IMG/VR virus record: IMGVR_UViG_3300029448_000488
Coordinates: 1-22,318 of that record
Length of the DNA stretch: 22,318 nt
Direction: 5' to 3' (one strand)
Source of the DNA: a virus
Shown here: one piece after another, positions 22,068 to 22,318 of the stretch
Layout of the letters: each line of letters opens with the position of its first letter
Numbering within the stretch: the stretch's first letter is position 1
Notes under the pieces: generated by a model
What the model was told of the DNA's origin: nothing
Database searches by the model: none
The model's input: only the letters and a program-made list of their open reading frames with translations
Program-made: the position numbers and the translations under genes

Positions 22068-22318
22068 ATGGCACAAAACTTTAGAAGATATACAAGCAAC
22101 GATGTAGGCACAAGTGCTGCAACATTATTTACTGCTGATAGCTATGACACTGTTGTAGGTATTTCAGTTGCTAATGTAACAGGATCAAGTGTTGTCGCAT
22201 CAGTTTATATCAATGATGGTGCAAATGATATTTACCTAGTTAAAGATGCTCCAATTCCTACAGGTTCATCACTTCAAGTTCTTGATGGTGGTGCTAAATT
22301 TGTAGTTCAATCTGGAGA
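22068..22318 (+). CDS. Start of a virion protein gene (partial at 3' end)
   Basis: An ATG at 22068 behind AGGAGATAAAT opens a frame of at least 83 codons that runs off the window. It begins MAQNFRRYTSNDVGTSAATL, continues 'YDTVVGISVANVTGSSV', 'VYINDGANDIYLVKDAPIP' and 'GSSLQVLDGGAKFVVQSG'. This is a beta-rich, Gly/Asp/Val-rich pattern seen in small virion or fibre-associated proteins next to the fibre gene in marine phages. It may be a fibre-tip or collar protein. Confidence 0.65.
   Translation, partial: MAQNFRRYTSNDVGTSAATLFTADSYDTVVGISVANVTGSSVVASVYINDGANDIYLVKDAPIPTGSSLQVLDGGAKFVVQSG

Noticed and set aside
1-22318. Diversity-generating retroelement, as in BPP-1
   Set aside because: The head genes resemble BPP-1, but no reverse transcriptase frame or template/variable repeat pair is seen in the window.
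1-22318. tRNA genes or integration sites
   Set aside because: No cloverleaf or T-loop-like GTTCGA(A/N)TC context was recognised by eye, and no integrase gene is present.

Overview
The window is part of an AT-rich (roughly one-third GC by eye) tailed dsDNA phage genome. It contains nearly the whole virion-morphogenesis block of a short-tailed (podovirus) phage. The head genes are arranged as in Bordetella phage BPP-1: terminase, portal, Bbp19-like protein, scaffold, capsid, capsid-associated protein. The tail and ejection genes are T7-like: tubular proteins A and B, gp13-like protein, gp14-like protein, two large internal virion proteins, and a fibre with the T7 gp17 N-terminal domain. The low GC, very short intergenic gaps and many tiny ORFan genes resemble marine phages of streamlined alphaproteobacteria such as SAR11 or SAR116. 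That host guess is inference only. No RNA polymerase, integrase, tRNA, lysis gene or reverse transcriptase is visible.

Layout. (1) 1-64 is the start of a leftward gene that diverges from the rest. (2) 157-2596 (+) is a tightly packed run: a small HTH protein, a small conserved-type protein, a coiled-coil protein, a nuclease-like protein, a winged-helix protein, a Cys/His (HGG) protein and the terminase small subunit. The last two overlap by 203 nt in different frames. (3) 2597-4788 (-) holds eleven tiny genes (28-79 aa) of unknown function. They have two look-alike promoters, one strong terminator and a recurrent ribosome-binding leader. This cassette separates the terminase small subunit from the large subunit. 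(4) 4861-5228 is a gene-free control region with two inverted repeats, a CA-rich tract and a candidate rightward promoter. (5) 5229-10007 (+) encodes the DNA packaging motor, a tandem pair of small paralogues, the portal, the Bbp19-like protein, the scaffold and a small protein. (6) 10008-11505 holds a structured leader, the major capsid protein, a capsid-associated protein and a very stable GUAA-loop hairpin. (7) 11512-14731 holds a second tandem pair of small paralogues and the tail tubular proteins A and B. (8) 14721-20656 encodes the ejection/internal virion proteins. (9) 20677-22318 holds the tail fibre, with a long Ala/Ser/Thr repeat shaft, and the start of another virion gene that runs off the window.

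How it works together: TerS and TerL would load DNA through the portal into a capsid built on the scaffold. Tubular proteins A and B would close the portal and form the short tail. The gp13/gp14-like and large internal proteins would be ejected into the host. The fibre would attach to the tail through its T7-type N-terminus. The most unusual parts are the inverted mini-gene cassette with its repeated leader and promoter signals, the structured region before terL, and the TerS overlap.
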